Assembly (NCBI GenBank): GCA_907163375.1
Contig: CAJQUW010010458.1
Location: 575,582-639,581, forward strand
From: Prostheceraeus crozeri
Taxonomy: Eukaryota > Platyhelminthes > Polycladida > Euryleptidae
DNA length: 64,000 nucleotides
Direction: 5' to 3'
Shown here piece after piece: positions 1 through 11,194 of the stretch. Positions within the stretch are counted from its first letter, which is position 1. Each line of letters opens with the position of its first letter. The notes under the pieces were generated by a model. The model did not search any database and had not been told where the DNA came from. It saw only the letters and a list, made by a program, of their open reading frames with translations. Both the position numbers and the translations under genes were made by a program.

Positions 1-1002
1 TGACATCGGAAGATTGTGCACACGTTACGCAGATGCACCCCTGAAGCATGGATAATTGGAGATCTGAGGTGCCTGACACAGGAGACTAGCAAATACCAGT
101 GATTCGACTTATGTCGATGGAATCGGACGGGTGATAGACTAGGTTAAGTGAGCGTAGCTGACATCTTAGAGTTGGAAAGCATGATGAAACCAAGGGTTTC
201 CCCATGGCTTGCAAGTACTGTAAATACACCAGTATCCTCCTTTCTCTAATCGAAAAGTTGCCTTTTCAATGGCATGCGAACGCAAACAATTAGGGGAAAT
301 CAATTCAGCAGAAGTGCTTTGTTGAGAACGCTTACTGCAGTCAATTAACTGATTTGGAAAAAAGCCTAAATATGACGGAGTTTTCTATTAGCCTATAATT
401 GATGTCAATGATCATTTTTTAGTGTAGGCTTATTCATGGCAAAATGTACATCAAACATGTTACTTAATTTTAAAATAATATGACGAAATGAACTTGAAAA
501 TGAAGGTAAAATCAATTATTGCCTTCGATTTATCATAAAATCAAGTTTCTTAGACCCTCGGTCATAGATCCTCCTTCTATCAGTACACGAATTCCAGGAG
601 ATTTCCAGGAAACAAAATGAAGCTCCAGCAGTTTCAAGGGACATGGACGCTTCGAAAGAGAAGTTGCACATCAGTAGCATTTATATATCGGCTATCAGCA
701 TCATATTCTATAAAAATCAGGAATTCACACTGGAAAAAAGCCTGGATGTTTTTGCTATCCCAATTAAACTGATTCGAAATTTTTCGAGTCATAATTTCAA
801 ATTGAATCGAGCCTCGAATCAGCCGCATTTGAATGTATGATGCATTTAATGCTCTGAAATTATTTTTCATCAGTTATCATATAATACTTTCATGGGCTGC
901 GAGAACGCGAGAAAGCCAAAGCATTTGAGATAGGACATCCAATGGAGCAAATCCATAACTGCTTAATCCGATTCACTCATCATGCTGTTCAGCATTGAAA
1001 TT
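1..1002. other. Non-coding stretch, nothing recognised
   Basis: No gene, repeat or RNA is recognised here. Short open frames near 634-870 exist on both strands over the same bases and have no recognisable domain, so they are treated as chance. The stretch probably belongs to a host intron or intergenic DNA downstream of the SNX27 exon on the minus strand. Confidence 0.4.
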
Positions 1003-2460
1003 TACCTGATTTTACTTACTTACTTTACTTTCTCCTTTCAACGTCTTCTTTTCCTCGTCTGTTGAGGGTTGAACGATGTACGACTTCTCTATCGAGAACG
1101 GTCCATACATCACTCGCAGATATTCCCAACTACACCATGTCCTCATTCACGATTTGGAGCTATGTCTCCCTCGGTCTTCCACCAGGACGGGAACCTTCGA
1201 CCATCACATCAAGCACCTGCCTGATTGGTTCATCTACATTTCGACGCTTGATATGACCGAACCACCTAAGTCTTCGCTCTCTGATTGCTCCGTCTAACGG
1301 TGTGAGGCCACACCTGCTTGCCACGGTAGCGCTGTCTATCCGATCAGATAGTGAAATGCCACTCATGTAGCGAGGCAATCTTCTTTCACATGACAGTTGT
1401 TGAACCAGCTGTTGAGTGAGATTCCAGGATTCAGCACCATAAAGAAGCACAGGCCTGATGCAAGAGTTGTATACGTTGCCTCGGCGCCGGAGTGGAATGT
1501 GGCGGTTTCTGGGCAGACTGGCGATGTCCTTCCATTTGCGCCAGGCTGACGCGATTCTAGTACGAACGGTTCGGCGCCAGCATCGCAGCAAAGCACATCA
1601 CCGAGATAGTGAAATTCTTTCACGATTTCAATTTCCTCATCATCTACCAAACATGTCTCAACAACTACTGCACTTCTGCTGCCATAGACACAAGCAGGAC
1701 ATTGAAAATTCACTATGCCGCTGAGAGACCTGAGTCCACTGCAACGCTTGTGGCAGCACTTCTCAAATTGCTGACAAAGAATGGAGTTGACCCAACACGT
1801 TAACGGCACACACCACAAGGGAATCTTCTCGCATGAACGTGGTAATTCTCTTTGCTGCCACTGATCATCATCTTGGTCTTCTGGGTGTTCACTGTCAGGC
1901 CTTTGCTTTCCATATCCTCCTTCCACTCTTTGAACATCATAGCCACCTCTTCCTTGCTTTCGCCCGTAAGGACTAAATCATCCGCTTACAGCAGCTCCTT
2001 CATCCCACCTCTTCTACGATCTTAGTAGCTTCTTCCATCACGAGGATGAAGAGAAGGGGACTGAGAGCGGATCCTTGATGGACGCCGACGCCTACACCGT
2101 ATTCATCCGATGTACCACCAGCAACACAAACTCTTGACTTGGGATCAGCATACAAAGCCATGATGATTTCGATCAGACTTTCCGGGACATACAGTCGTCT
2201 GAGGGCCCATCGTATGACGGCTCTTGGGATGCGGTCAGATGCCTTCTGGAGGTCGATGAAGATGTGGAAGTTTCTTTTTTTTCTCGATATACTTCTCCTG
2301 CAATCTTCTGATGACGAAAATCGCATTTCAATAAATGTCGTTTATACTTTGCAAAGACACTTATTGAAATGCGATTTTCGTCATCCGAAGATTGCAGGAG
2401 AAGTACATCGAGAAGAAAAAGGAACTGTTCCACATCTTCGTGTACATTCATCAACTAAAT
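1003..2460 (-). pseudogene. Decayed, 5'-truncated LINE (reverse transcriptase and C-terminal region)
   Basis: On the minus strand the 2326-2000 part reads as a reverse-transcriptase palm: a first-aspartate motif (FIDLQKASDRIPR), then a motif of the type GVHQGSALSPLLF. Further 3', 1926-1363 contains a short cysteine/histidine motif (CHKRCSGLRSL), and 1591-1160 holds the typical LINE tail with YNSCIRPVLLYGAESW and RLRWFGHI. These parts lie in different frames, so several frameshifts separate them and no full protein can be made. The minus-strand 3' end runs into a TTAC-type tandem repeat at about 1005-1035, as in RTE-type and related LINEs. The endonuclease is absent. The clade is uncertain. 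It probably lies in an SNX27 intron. Confidence 0.8.
2251..2450. repeat. Inverted duplication at the 5' end of the LINE fragment
   Basis: About 2251-2337 and 2361-2450 are near reverse complements, separated by about 23 bases. Both arms encode the same segment just before and including the start of the reverse-transcriptase first-aspartate motif, so the LINE is folded back on itself at its truncation point. Arms differ at several positions, so the event is old or the copies diverged. It resembles the 5' inversions made during LINE insertion, although an 85-bp overlap is long for that. Confidence 0.75.
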
Positions 2461-4130
2461 AATGTCGATGCTAAATGGAACAAAAATGACGTTTTCATGA
2501 AGTTCGTAAAAATTTCATGTTGTTAATGTCAAATAATCAAACGGTTGGTGAAAACATAACTATATATTTTCATGTTGAGTTCTGCGCAATTGTTTTTCCA
2601 AGAGAATTCTCAGTCTCGACTTAAACGACTGTTATGCTTGAAAACATGTTATTTCCATCGGAGTCAAGTACGTTCGATCTTTCCTTCCGAAAGTAGAATT
2701 GCAAATTTTTTTATTCTTTCTTAATCTAATTATTCAATGCCATCTCACGAGAAAAACGCACTTATATCCTCGTTTTTCATGAACAGCAATTTTCTTAAGA
2801 AAGGTGAATAAGCCCTACTACCCCACTACTGGACACTGACAGAAAATGGGTAGATATATAACAAGTGTCGAGGAAAATCTTGTTGACATATTGGAAAATT
2901 ATAACTTTTGGTCAGTCGCACCATCACTTTCAATACACAATCCATATTTGACTTGTCAAGTGAGTCACGAGAGGAAATATTAAGTTTTTAGCATCGCAAC
3001 AATATTACTCATGCTTAATTCTTTCTCATTTTCTTAACCGCTCAATTTCTCGCAAGCTTAAGACTTGTGAGACTCAAAAAAGAGAATTTTGACCAAAACT
3101 ACTTGGTTTTTGTCAGAGATGGGCAACTATCTGGATTGGAGGACGGAACTCTATTTTTACTAGGTAATGACCTTAAGTTTTGGCGAAGCAGATAAATATT
3201 CTCGTCAAACCTTTTACAATCAGATTCCGACAAAAGTCGAACATTGGATGCTTTCATTTCAAAGTGGCTTCAACTTTTTGGATTTCATTAGCACAAATGC
3301 AGTTAAACACACTCAGGATGTTATTGGTTTTGGCAAACTAACTGAACGAAATAGACTTGTTAATTTTTGACTAATCCTTTTGAATATTCCCAACCAGTTC
3401 TGTTGGACTACACAATGTGAATAATGTATAGTGTGGTAGATTATTAAGACCTAAGCCAGTCCTTTCAAGTCAAGAGTAATATGCACAGATATACATTCGG
3501 AGCAATGTTACGACAATCGACTTGTTAGCCTCTATGCAATTCTTCATCTGAAATCACCACTAAATTCTTAGCCTGCTGTAACTATGAAAACAGTAACCGG
3601 TACTTCAGAAAAATCATTCGAACACTGACAAAAAACACGCAACTACAAGGGGTTGTGGTGAATTAGCAACAGGAAACAATTTTTGATGCTATTGAGCGCG
3701 TTGCAAAGATTTTTCTTGAATCAAATACAATCGCTCATTCACAAGGCACCATTCAATTAATCCAACTCACATTTACCTCCGATTTCACTCATTAGATAAT
3801 TTTCTATAAATTAAATAGAGGCGATGAACGCTGCACCAACTTGCTCAACTTTAACTTTAAAAAACGAGTTTGCTAAATTTAATACTTTGGATTCGCTTAT
3901 GGCTTGGAAATAACCTTGCATCATTTTAAAAATCAGTTATTTTCTCAGAGAACTCAGAAGACGAAGCAAGACAAGGCAAACAGTTAATAAACATTGATGC
4001 TTAGTGTCCAAAAGCTGACAAATATTTGGCGTTGCAAGACATCAGAGTATTGTACCGATTCAGTCTAGGCGCAATAGCCACTGTCTGCAAAATAGAGATG
4101 GAAACGGAATGCTCAAACTCCATAACTTAC
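2461..4130 (-). other. Probable SNX27 intron 1 (non-coding)
   Basis: The sequence starts on the minus strand with a consensus donor GTAAGT (complement of 4125-4130) directly after SNX27 exon 1. No second SNX27 exon is recognised between here and base 1, so the intron probably runs out of the window and contains the LINE fragment. Short open frames, for example 3167-3370 plus, have no recognisable domain. Confidence 0.55.
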
Positions 4131-4378
4131 ACTTCTATAATTCTATCACCCTTTGTGAGACCAGCTTTGTCGGCAGCCCCTCCAATAAGAACAGCACTGA
4201 CATGCTGTAAAGGTGCATATAATTCCCCATTTATGCACCTGAGCTGTCCACCCTCACAAACTTGACCACGTACATTGAAGCCAAATCCAGTCTCTGATTT
4301 CTTAATAATTACAATTCGAGGCTGATTTACACCATCTAACTGAGGAGGATTGCCATCATTGTCCTCTTCATCCGACAT
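4131..4378 (-). CDS. SNX27: Sorting nexin-27, first coding exon (N-terminus and start of PDZ domain)
   Basis: The 82 complete codons begin with an acidic leader ([10 protein letters not shown]) and continue into a PDZ domain. The carboxylate-binding loop reads TGFGFNV at about residues 30-36, followed by [26 protein letters not shown] and [15 protein letters not shown]. This combination is characteristic of SNX27, an endosomal retromer adaptor whose PDZ domain binds cargo C-termini and VPS26, with PX and FERM-like domains further on. The exon ends in phase 2 (GT of a valine codon) at a consensus donor GTAAGT, as expected because the PDZ domain is incomplete here. The remaining exons lie at lower coordinates, probably outside the window. 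The start is the first ATG of the frame and gives a leader much shorter than in vertebrates. No break is seen. Confidence 0.9.
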
Positions 4379-4831
4379 TACTCCCTAGCTGCCCAAGCAG
4401 GAACAGTACGATTAAGCACTGCTGCGAATATTTGAAAATTTTACTAATTGTTTTTGTAAACATGTACTTTTAAACATATTTACTGAAAATGTCTCGCCGG
4501 TTTACCTTTGGAAATCTGACTCTTTGCTTTCTTTACGTTAGTGAGACTGTAATTGACAACAGCTGAATGCTACTAACAGTTTCAGCCGCTCATCTGTGCG
4601 CCGATTTCAGGATCCGTAAAAGAAGCAAATTGTTGAAACATTCAGCAGTTTTAGATTCTTGCCGCCACAGACATCGAACACCAACCAGTAAGGTATATGC
4701 ATAGACATCGGATTAAATTATTACATTATTACCTAATAATGTTATCCGATGTCTATGGTTCTATGCTTGCCGCGTAGTATCTGTGCGTAGTATACATGCG
4801 TTGCAATGACAGCAGTTTCCACACACAATGG
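4379..4831. other. Upstream region of SNX27 (promoter/5' UTR expected)
   Basis: This lies immediately upstream of the SNX27 start on the minus strand, so the 5' UTR and promoter should be here or further right, but no TATA box or initiator can be assigned with confidence. It holds the small hairpin 4700-4757 and ends at the CATAG-ended element. Confidence 0.4.
4700..4757. repeat. Short inverted repeat (hairpin)
   Basis: Arms CATAGACATCGGATTAA (4700-4716) and TTATCCGATGTCTATG (4742-4757) are reverse complements with one mismatch, around an A/T-rich loop. It could be a tiny MITE or remnant; no target duplication is evident. Confidence 0.7.
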
Positions 4832-5440
4832 CATAGAGTAGGGATATACAGGTACAGTGTCGACTCAAAAAAGTATCTGTATACAGTGAAAATTATAATA
4901 TCAAAAGATTGAGTTTTTTGCGGAGATTACGTTCCCGTGGTCCAAAAAAATTATTTGAGCAATTTTGCTAATTTATATACTACCGAGATGACCACATGGG
5001 ATGACTCTCCCTTATAAGTAGTATGAAACATAGTGTAAAAAGTATGGTAGGTAGAGTGGTAACTCTGCATTTATTAAATACCCAATGTGCATACACTTCC
5101 GATTTTATTGAATGAACTCAAAGGAGATACAGGTGGAATTGTTTCAAAATGTGAGATATACACTATGCAATTGTGAAGAAATTACAACGGAATTGACTGA
5201 TCATGATAGCAAAGCAGAAGGAAATGATATTATTTTTTAGATTGTCCGTGTCATGACAGCCTTGGAGAGGTAATATTTGTTAAATTGGCAACTCGATGAC
5301 CTGCTATTGCTTTCTTGAGTCAGAGACATGAAATTTCAGCCAATAAAGCACAATAAGATGTCGACTTCTTTTATGAAGACTTCCATTATAAAACAGATCA
5401 TGAAATTCCCTTGACCATCAGCTTCATTTCCGCTTAGTTA

Positions 5441-7952
5441 CAGTGCCTGACAGCAAGTTTGCAAGTTTTGACTTTTTCCAGATTTTCTGATGTTTTTCTG
5501 GCTTCTTCTTTTGATAAGCCTTTTAGAAGCTATGAATTATGTAAGTATGTTGCAAATGTTGTTTTTAAGTACAGTGATGCCCATTATCTACTCTTGTAAG
5601 TAGTTTATTATAAGTAGTGTAAACACATGAGCGGAAAAAAATAAATTTTTGAAAAAAATTGCAATTCATTGCCATTAAACTGACACTCAGATATTGCATG
5701 CTTAAAAGCAGCTGCATAGAAATTGATTAGAAATGCACATAAGCATTCACGTGATTAAAATTTGTGACATACACATAGCAATCATGACCTTTAGTGTGCG
5801 AGATTGTAAATTCAAAATGACTTGATTTAGTGTATGATTGAGCATAATTGTTCAACACTGTGTGTCAACAGATAACTACAAACTTTAATATTGCTGAAAT
5901 GTTCTAAATCAAAGCTTATGGATATCTTGCGAACAGCTTCAGCATGTAAGTCAAAGAAGAAGCCATATATTTGTAATTCACACGTGTCTCGACGATATCA
6001 ATGGGCCCTTTACCACAGTCACAGGATAAGGATCAGTGGAATAATGCAATCTTTATTCGATGAGACTGTGAGAGAACTTACAGATAGTTCTCCCAGTTCT
6101 TGAGGTGTGTGGAACACTACCATAAAGCACCAACGAACACTTCCAATTGACAGTGAAACACTCTACAAAGGCTATGAGTTGGGCCTACTTCTCACCCAAA
6201 GGTCTATGACGAAGTCACGTGATCAATGGTTCGATGGATTCTGACTAGTGATGCAAATGGAAAATTTTCCAATTTTTTCAAAATTTTCCGGAAAATTTTC
6301 CAGTGGAAAATTTTGAAATTTTTTTTTGGTGATTGACATTTTTTCCTTTGTTTTGGAGACCTGTTGTAGTCGTTTGAAAATACTATGCAATATGCAAAGA
6401 CCGAAAACTTCTCTATCATTCCTGCATGTTACCTTATGGAACCAACTGCACTTTCCATGTCTATTTCAGCTCATCCCAAATGAATTTCAGATATTAGATG
6501 GATTTCAGATTTCTCTAATTGAATTTCAGATATCTATCAGAAACCCAACTTTGAAAGGTATTTAAATTCAACTGGAGAATCTCCAATTCATCTGGAAAAT
6601 GTCTGAAATTCATTTGGGTAGATCTGAAATCGATTTGGAACTAACTGAACCCATCTGAGCTAAGAAATGGAAGATGGTGCAGGCAGTTTGTCCTCAACGC
6701 CGATCGGACAATATGCCCCAAACTTAAAAACTGTTCATAGATATTCTTCTGCTCGATCACAGATATCTTTAGTTTCCCAAAATATCTCACGAGTTTACAG
6801 GTCTTGTCCAATATGGTCGCTTCAATTGTATAATGCTGGCGTGGGACTGTGTGCTTATTCTTCACATGTTGATCAACATATTGGAGAATTTGTATCACTA
6901 TGATTCAAGGCTGCAACAATAAAGCTTCAACTTTCAAGCTAACAAGCAAACACCAAAATTATTTTTGCTCCAGATCTTTGCACATTGCATGCAAGTATAA
7001 CCCTCTATTGCTAAGCAAGATTCACGTTATCCCAAGCGGTGTCTGTGTGATAATCAAAAATGTTAACAAATTACCACAAGCCACTGGTGGCAAAGGAATG
7101 TTCAAAAATCCGCGGACGGAACTCGTATTGCTACGATCGCTTTAATCGAAATAATGATGAAATCAAGAGTTTCAGACCCATTCTCTTGGTGTGTACCTGC
7201 CTCGGCTGCGGAAGCGCCCCAATTATAGGGCGTATCACAAAAAATCAAAACTTTCAAAATTTTCCCAAAATATTTCCATAATTTTCCAAAATACTTTCCA
7301 AAATTTTTCCAATTTTTTCCATAATTTTTCCATGGAAAATTTTGATTCAAAATTTTCCGGAAAATTTTCATCACTAATTCTGACACTTACTTCAGCAAGA
7401 TAATCAATGGACACAGGTTCAATCCGCAAATGAAAGGACGCTGAATATCCTGATGCACAGAGACATTCCAACAGGATAATGCTCTCTGTCATGTCAGCCG
7501 AAAATCAAAAGAAGAGTTCCGGCGTTTGGGCATCAATGTCATGGATTGGCCCCATGTAGCCCGGATGTTGATCCTATTGAAAACATCTGGACCGTGGTCA
7601 AGAAACGAGTAAGCAAGGAGAAACCTCGCAACAAACATTAGATCATACACACTTCCTTAAAATCTGGCATCGGGATGATGAGCTGGTGGCGGCATGCCGG
7701 TCTTTGATTATCTCAATGTCAAGACCTATGAGAGCTTTTATTCAGTCGAAGGACATCATGCAAAGTACCAATGGCAAGATCTGTGTTACTGTTTGCTTGA
7801 GCATTATTAATGTTCCAGTTACTCACCAGTGTTCATGTGCAATATGAATGAGTATTGGCATCGATTTGAAGTTTTCATTCACATCGCATTATGGGGATAT
7901 CGGCATACTAAGATAGAAATTTTAAAACTTACAAACTTTCTGTCAGGCACTG
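5441..7952 (+). mobile_element. Tc1-like transposon with decayed transposase
   Basis: The ends CAGTGCCTGACAGCAAGTTT (5441) and the complementary AAACTTTCTGTCAGGCACTG (to 7952) are flanked by the TA duplication at 5439-5440 and 7953-7954. Without its 1.14-kb insertion the element is about 1.37 kb, the usual Tc1 size. The C-terminal transposase is recognisable at about 7463-7640 plus: FQQDNALCHVSRKSKEEF, then MDWP, then after a frameshift DPIENIW, the region around the second and third catalytic residues. A degenerate N-terminal part lies around 5890-6240. Frameshifts and the 6246-7376 insertion inactivate it. The relative at 28357-29179 shows the site without this element. Confidence 0.85.
6246..7376. 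mobile_element. Non-autonomous hAT-like element inside the Tc1-like transposon
   Basis: Its ends TAGTGATG (6246) and CATCACTA (to 7376) are exact inverted repeats, followed inward by subterminal runs of GGAAAATTTTCC-type palindromes on both sides (6256-6330 and 7250-7370). The 8-bp duplication ATTCTGAC lies at 6238-6245 and 7377-7384. An 8-bp duplication with TAGTGATG-type ends is typical of hAT. At 1131 bp and with no transposase domain (the internal frames at 6641-6903 overlap on both strands and match nothing known to me) it is non-autonomous. Confidence 0.85.
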
Positions 7953-8217
7953 TAGGATGCTTATTATCAAATATTCATTTATTTTGATATCCAACTTGTT
8001 GCATACTACTAATATAGAAGAGTCATCGGTAAGTTATATACATTGTAATTTGGCAAATTATTGACTTTTTTTTCAAAACTGCTCAAATAATTTATTTTTA
8101 GACCACACAAGGAACGTAAATCTCCGCAAAAACTTGAATCTTTCTATATGAAAATTTTCACTGTATATACAGATATTTTTTTGAGTCGACACTCTGCCTA
8201 CATATACCTACTCTATG

Positions 8218-9439
8218 GTATGCAAACAATTGTTGGATTAACAAAAAGGAATGAATTCTTTGCTAATAATTATGGTAACCGTTAAATATGGGGTGACAAG
8301 GGACAGTTTTGACAATTAGTTTAGTATTTCTGGAAAAACTATCTTTTTTTTACATCAAATACTGAACCCATGTTTATGCGAATGGTTGTCAGAAGTACAT
8401 ACTAAGAAAAGCTGTTGTCATGGTTCTAGATTTTCTACATGTCGAATCAAAAACATGTGGTGTCCCCAAGTCACCTTCAGATAGGGGTGACTTGGGACAG
8501 CGATCGATATCTGATATACATATATATATTTTTGATACAATAAACTTTCCCAAATTACGTTTTTACTTTTAAAACTCATGCTTCAGTTCCTTTCTTAAGA
8601 ATACAATTTTCAAAACAACAAGAACATAGTTGTCCCCAAGTAAGTTCCCCTCGCACAGGGGGACAGGGGGGGGGGGCCAGTAGCTGATTGGACTTCGCGA
8701 ATAAAATATATTCAAACATTTACTTCAATTGAAGCACATGAGCAAACCAAAACGACATATTGTATCAGCCGAAGATAGTTTTGCTAGAAAATCAGATCTC
8801 CCGGCAATATGTTTAACCGACTATGTTTGAACTGAAAATTCTATATTTCTTTCTCAGCCAAAGTTATCTATGAAAACCAGCATAGTTTTGCATCGAGACG
8901 AAGCTTGTTATTGTATCGCGAGATAAACGTAGCTGAGTGTTGCAATTGATTATCAATTTACGCGGGACAACTGATAGAATTTTGAAATTGCTTGTACTAC
9001 TTCCAACAACAAAGAAATGCTTATAATCAATCTAAATACATGATTAAGTTTAAAAATTGGAAAGTAGAATTTAAACTTACATATTTTTAATATGGAACCT
9101 TTTAATCCTAAATTGAATAATATTAATAAAAAAGGCCCTATAGATACTACTCATTAAGGTGAATTATGCTCCGTTAAGAACTTGTTTGTGACATATCTAA
9201 CACATAAAAAAATAAATTCTATCAGTATTTGCTTTTAAGGATCTTACTTTCAAGTGATCATGATTGGTAATCAAATTATATATTTTTTGCTATTTTTGGA
9301 TCTATTATAAAATTATTGTGCTACAAAAAAGCCCCGATAAGATATTTTTTATTCTTTGATTGCTGGACTCAAGTAACGGACCCAATAGCAACTTCCAACA
9401 ATAAAGTTGGATGGACACTTTTTTGGCAACATTTTTTCT
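8218..9439. other. Non-coding stretch with a GGGGTGACTTGGGACA repeat
   Basis: No gene is recognised. A hairpin at 8461-8499 has arms TGTCCCCAAGTCACC and GGGGTGACTTGGGACA. A related word also occurs near 8290 (GGGGTGACAAGGGACAG) and 8630 (TTGTCCCCAAGTAAG), and a run of G follows at about 8666. These may be the remains of an old element, but boundaries cannot be set. Confidence 0.5.
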
Positions 9440-9722
9440 GACGCACCGTGACTTTCTTGAGAGTTTTCAATTTTCTAAAGATAGCCTACTGGGCAGATGG
9501 AATACCGAATATTTTTATAAAAATGCTGGTCTTTTGTATCAGAGCCATTATTTCATTTGATTTAATTGCTCTATCGCTCAACGTGAAGTGCCATCGTCTT
9601 TTAAAAAATTGTATTATCTCACTATCCCAAAATTCACCCCGGCTTGAGCAACTGCGTCCAATTACTTTGCTGTACACCAGCCAAATTCTCATGTGCTGAA
9701 TATATGAAAGAACGTTTTCTAC
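9440..9722 (+). pseudogene. LINE reverse transcriptase, left half (interrupted by the Polinton)
   Basis: Plus-strand frames contain DGIPNIFIKML, an IPKF motif and LRPITLLYTS, the run of early reverse-transcriptase motifs seen in CR1/jockey-like LINEs. They sit in different frames, so the gene was already decaying. The sequence stops at the Polinton target site TTCTAC (9717-9722) and resumes after 27998, where the same domain continues. Joining across the element with one copy of TTCTAC keeps the reading order of the domain. Confidence 0.75.
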
Positions 9723-10305
9723 AGTAATGGGCAAAAGACCGTTCCAGGACACCATCCAAATTCAAAAAATAGTATCTTTAAAAACGACAGTAAATTCATG
9801 AATTTAGACCCCTTTTTCAGGTTTTTAAGACCTAAATTCATGAATTTAGTCGTTTTTAAAGATACCGATTTTTCAAAAAATGGTACAACTTTTAAATGCG
9901 TCTAAATTCATGAATTTTGGTCATTTTTCAGGTTATGAAGACCTAAATTCATAAATTGGGCGTTTTTAAAAAATACCCAATTTTCAAATTTTTCTCAAAC
10001 ATCTCAAATTTGAGAAGTACAATTTTCTCGCATTAAATCAAGGGACCGTTTCCAGGACACGTCAAATCAGAAAAGTTAAAGAATCTCAAAATTTGAGAAT
10101 TACAATTTTCTCGCTTAAATCATGATGACGTTCCAGGACACCGAAAATCATAAAAGTTAAGAATCTCAAAAATTTGAGAATTACAATTTTCTCGCTTAAA
10201 TCATGACCGTTCAGGACACCGAAAATCATGAAAGTTGAGGAATTTTCAAATTCAATGAAAATTTTATCCATCTTTCAGGATTTTTAAAATATATCCATGT
10301 GACTA
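9723..10305. repeat. Polinton left terminal inverted repeat
   Basis: This is the reverse complement of about 27490-27992. It is modular: several copies of the perfect palindrome CTAAATTCATGAATTTAG or close variants between 9790 and 9960, then roughly three tandem units of about 75-80 bp (10040-10240), each with a CCGTTCCAGGACACC-like word, TCTCAAAATTTGAGA and a CTCGCTTAAATCATGA-like word. The same CCGTTCCAGGACACC word also lies close to the very end (9739). Confidence 0.9.
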
Positions 10306-10339
10306 ATAATATTTCTTTAAAAATAGAAGAACAAAAGTG

Positions 10340-11070
10340 GATGAAAAATAAAGTGGAGAGGAACTTCAGAAATGGGAAGAAACCGCAAGAATATATCCTT
10401 CGTTATCATATGAACGTAGTTTCTACTTTAATGGACATTTGGAAAAAATGAATAAAGAAAAACACAAAGATAGAGTTAGGTATATGAAAGATAAGGAATC
10501 TCAATTATTATTAAGATTAGAGCATTTATAAAAAATTAAGGAAAGAGATGGAGTAAAGTTAAGAATGTAACACAAGGAATTGGCATATTCTTAACAATAA
10601 GTTTAGGTGCTTTAACAATTGTTATATCTTCAGGTGTTTTAGTAATTCCAGTAGTTGCTACAGCTTTAACAGGTACGGGTGTTTTTGCAACTTCACTTGT
10701 TACAATGTTAGATAAATCTTTAATAACTAAGAAACGAAAATCATTAAAAACTAAGCATTTACATATTAAAGAAGTCTATGATAAACTACATTAGTACTTT
10801 CAAAGAGTATGTGATGATAATGTTATTACGTTAGATGAGATTGAAAAATTTGATCAAATAGCTAATGAAGTAAATCAAACCTTTCAATTACAGTCCGAAA
10901 AAGTTGATGATAAGAATAAACAGGATGGCAAAATTTCTAGTGATGGTAAAACTTTTACTGATGGTAAAATTTCTAATGAAGAAAATGACAAAATTTTTTG
11001 AGAAAAGCTAAAAACTTTAAGCGAAAATTTAAGCAAAACTTTATTAAACAAAACTTTATTAAACAAAACT
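10340..11070 (+). pseudogene. Polinton small gene with hydrophobic segment (decayed)
   Basis: Frames in sequence give a charged N-terminal region (EELQKWEETARIYPSL), then a long hydrophobic stretch (GIGIFLTISLGALTIVISSG and on through VIPVVATALTGTGVFATSLV), a basic patch (KKRKSLKTKH), and an Asp/Gly/Lys repeat (DGKIS, DGKTF) near the C-terminus. At least one frameshift near 10560 and stops, one of them a TAG at about 10794, break it. No family is recognised. One or two membrane spans suggest a virion or membrane-associated role, but this is inference. Confidence 0.5.
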
Positions 11071-11194
11071 TAAAACGAGAAAACTTTAAACGAAAAGATG
11101 TCAGACAACAAAGCAATAAAAAAATAATTTGTACAGTAAAATGTTTTTGCTGTATTCCAATGTTACCACAAAATTCAAATATTATATTTTAAAA

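Larger units (their letters stand above)
4832..8217. mobile_element. DNA transposon remnant with CATAG ends, hosting nested insertions
   Basis: The left end CATAGAGTAGGGATATACAG (from 4832) and the right end (to 8217) are inverted repeats extending well over 100 bp and including GTCGACTC, AAAAAAGTATCTGTATAC and the GCGGAGATTACG region. A relative at 28357-29179 has the same ends and an 8-bp target duplication, which places the family among 8-bp duplicators (hAT or P-like). No clear duplication flanks this copy. Its own transposase is not recognisable. The middle is filled by a Tc1-like element that carries a further insertion. Confidence 0.75.

Noticed and set aside
4832..4835. Search for an 8-bp duplication around 4832-8217 (CACAATGG against GTATGCAA)
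   Set aside because: The flanks do not match, so no duplication is claimed for this copy.
9790..10240. CRISPR-like spaced repeats (TAAATTCATGAATTTA words)
   Set aside because: Spacing is irregular, units are palindromic and A/T-rich, and they belong to the inverted repeats of the Polinton in a eukaryotic genome.
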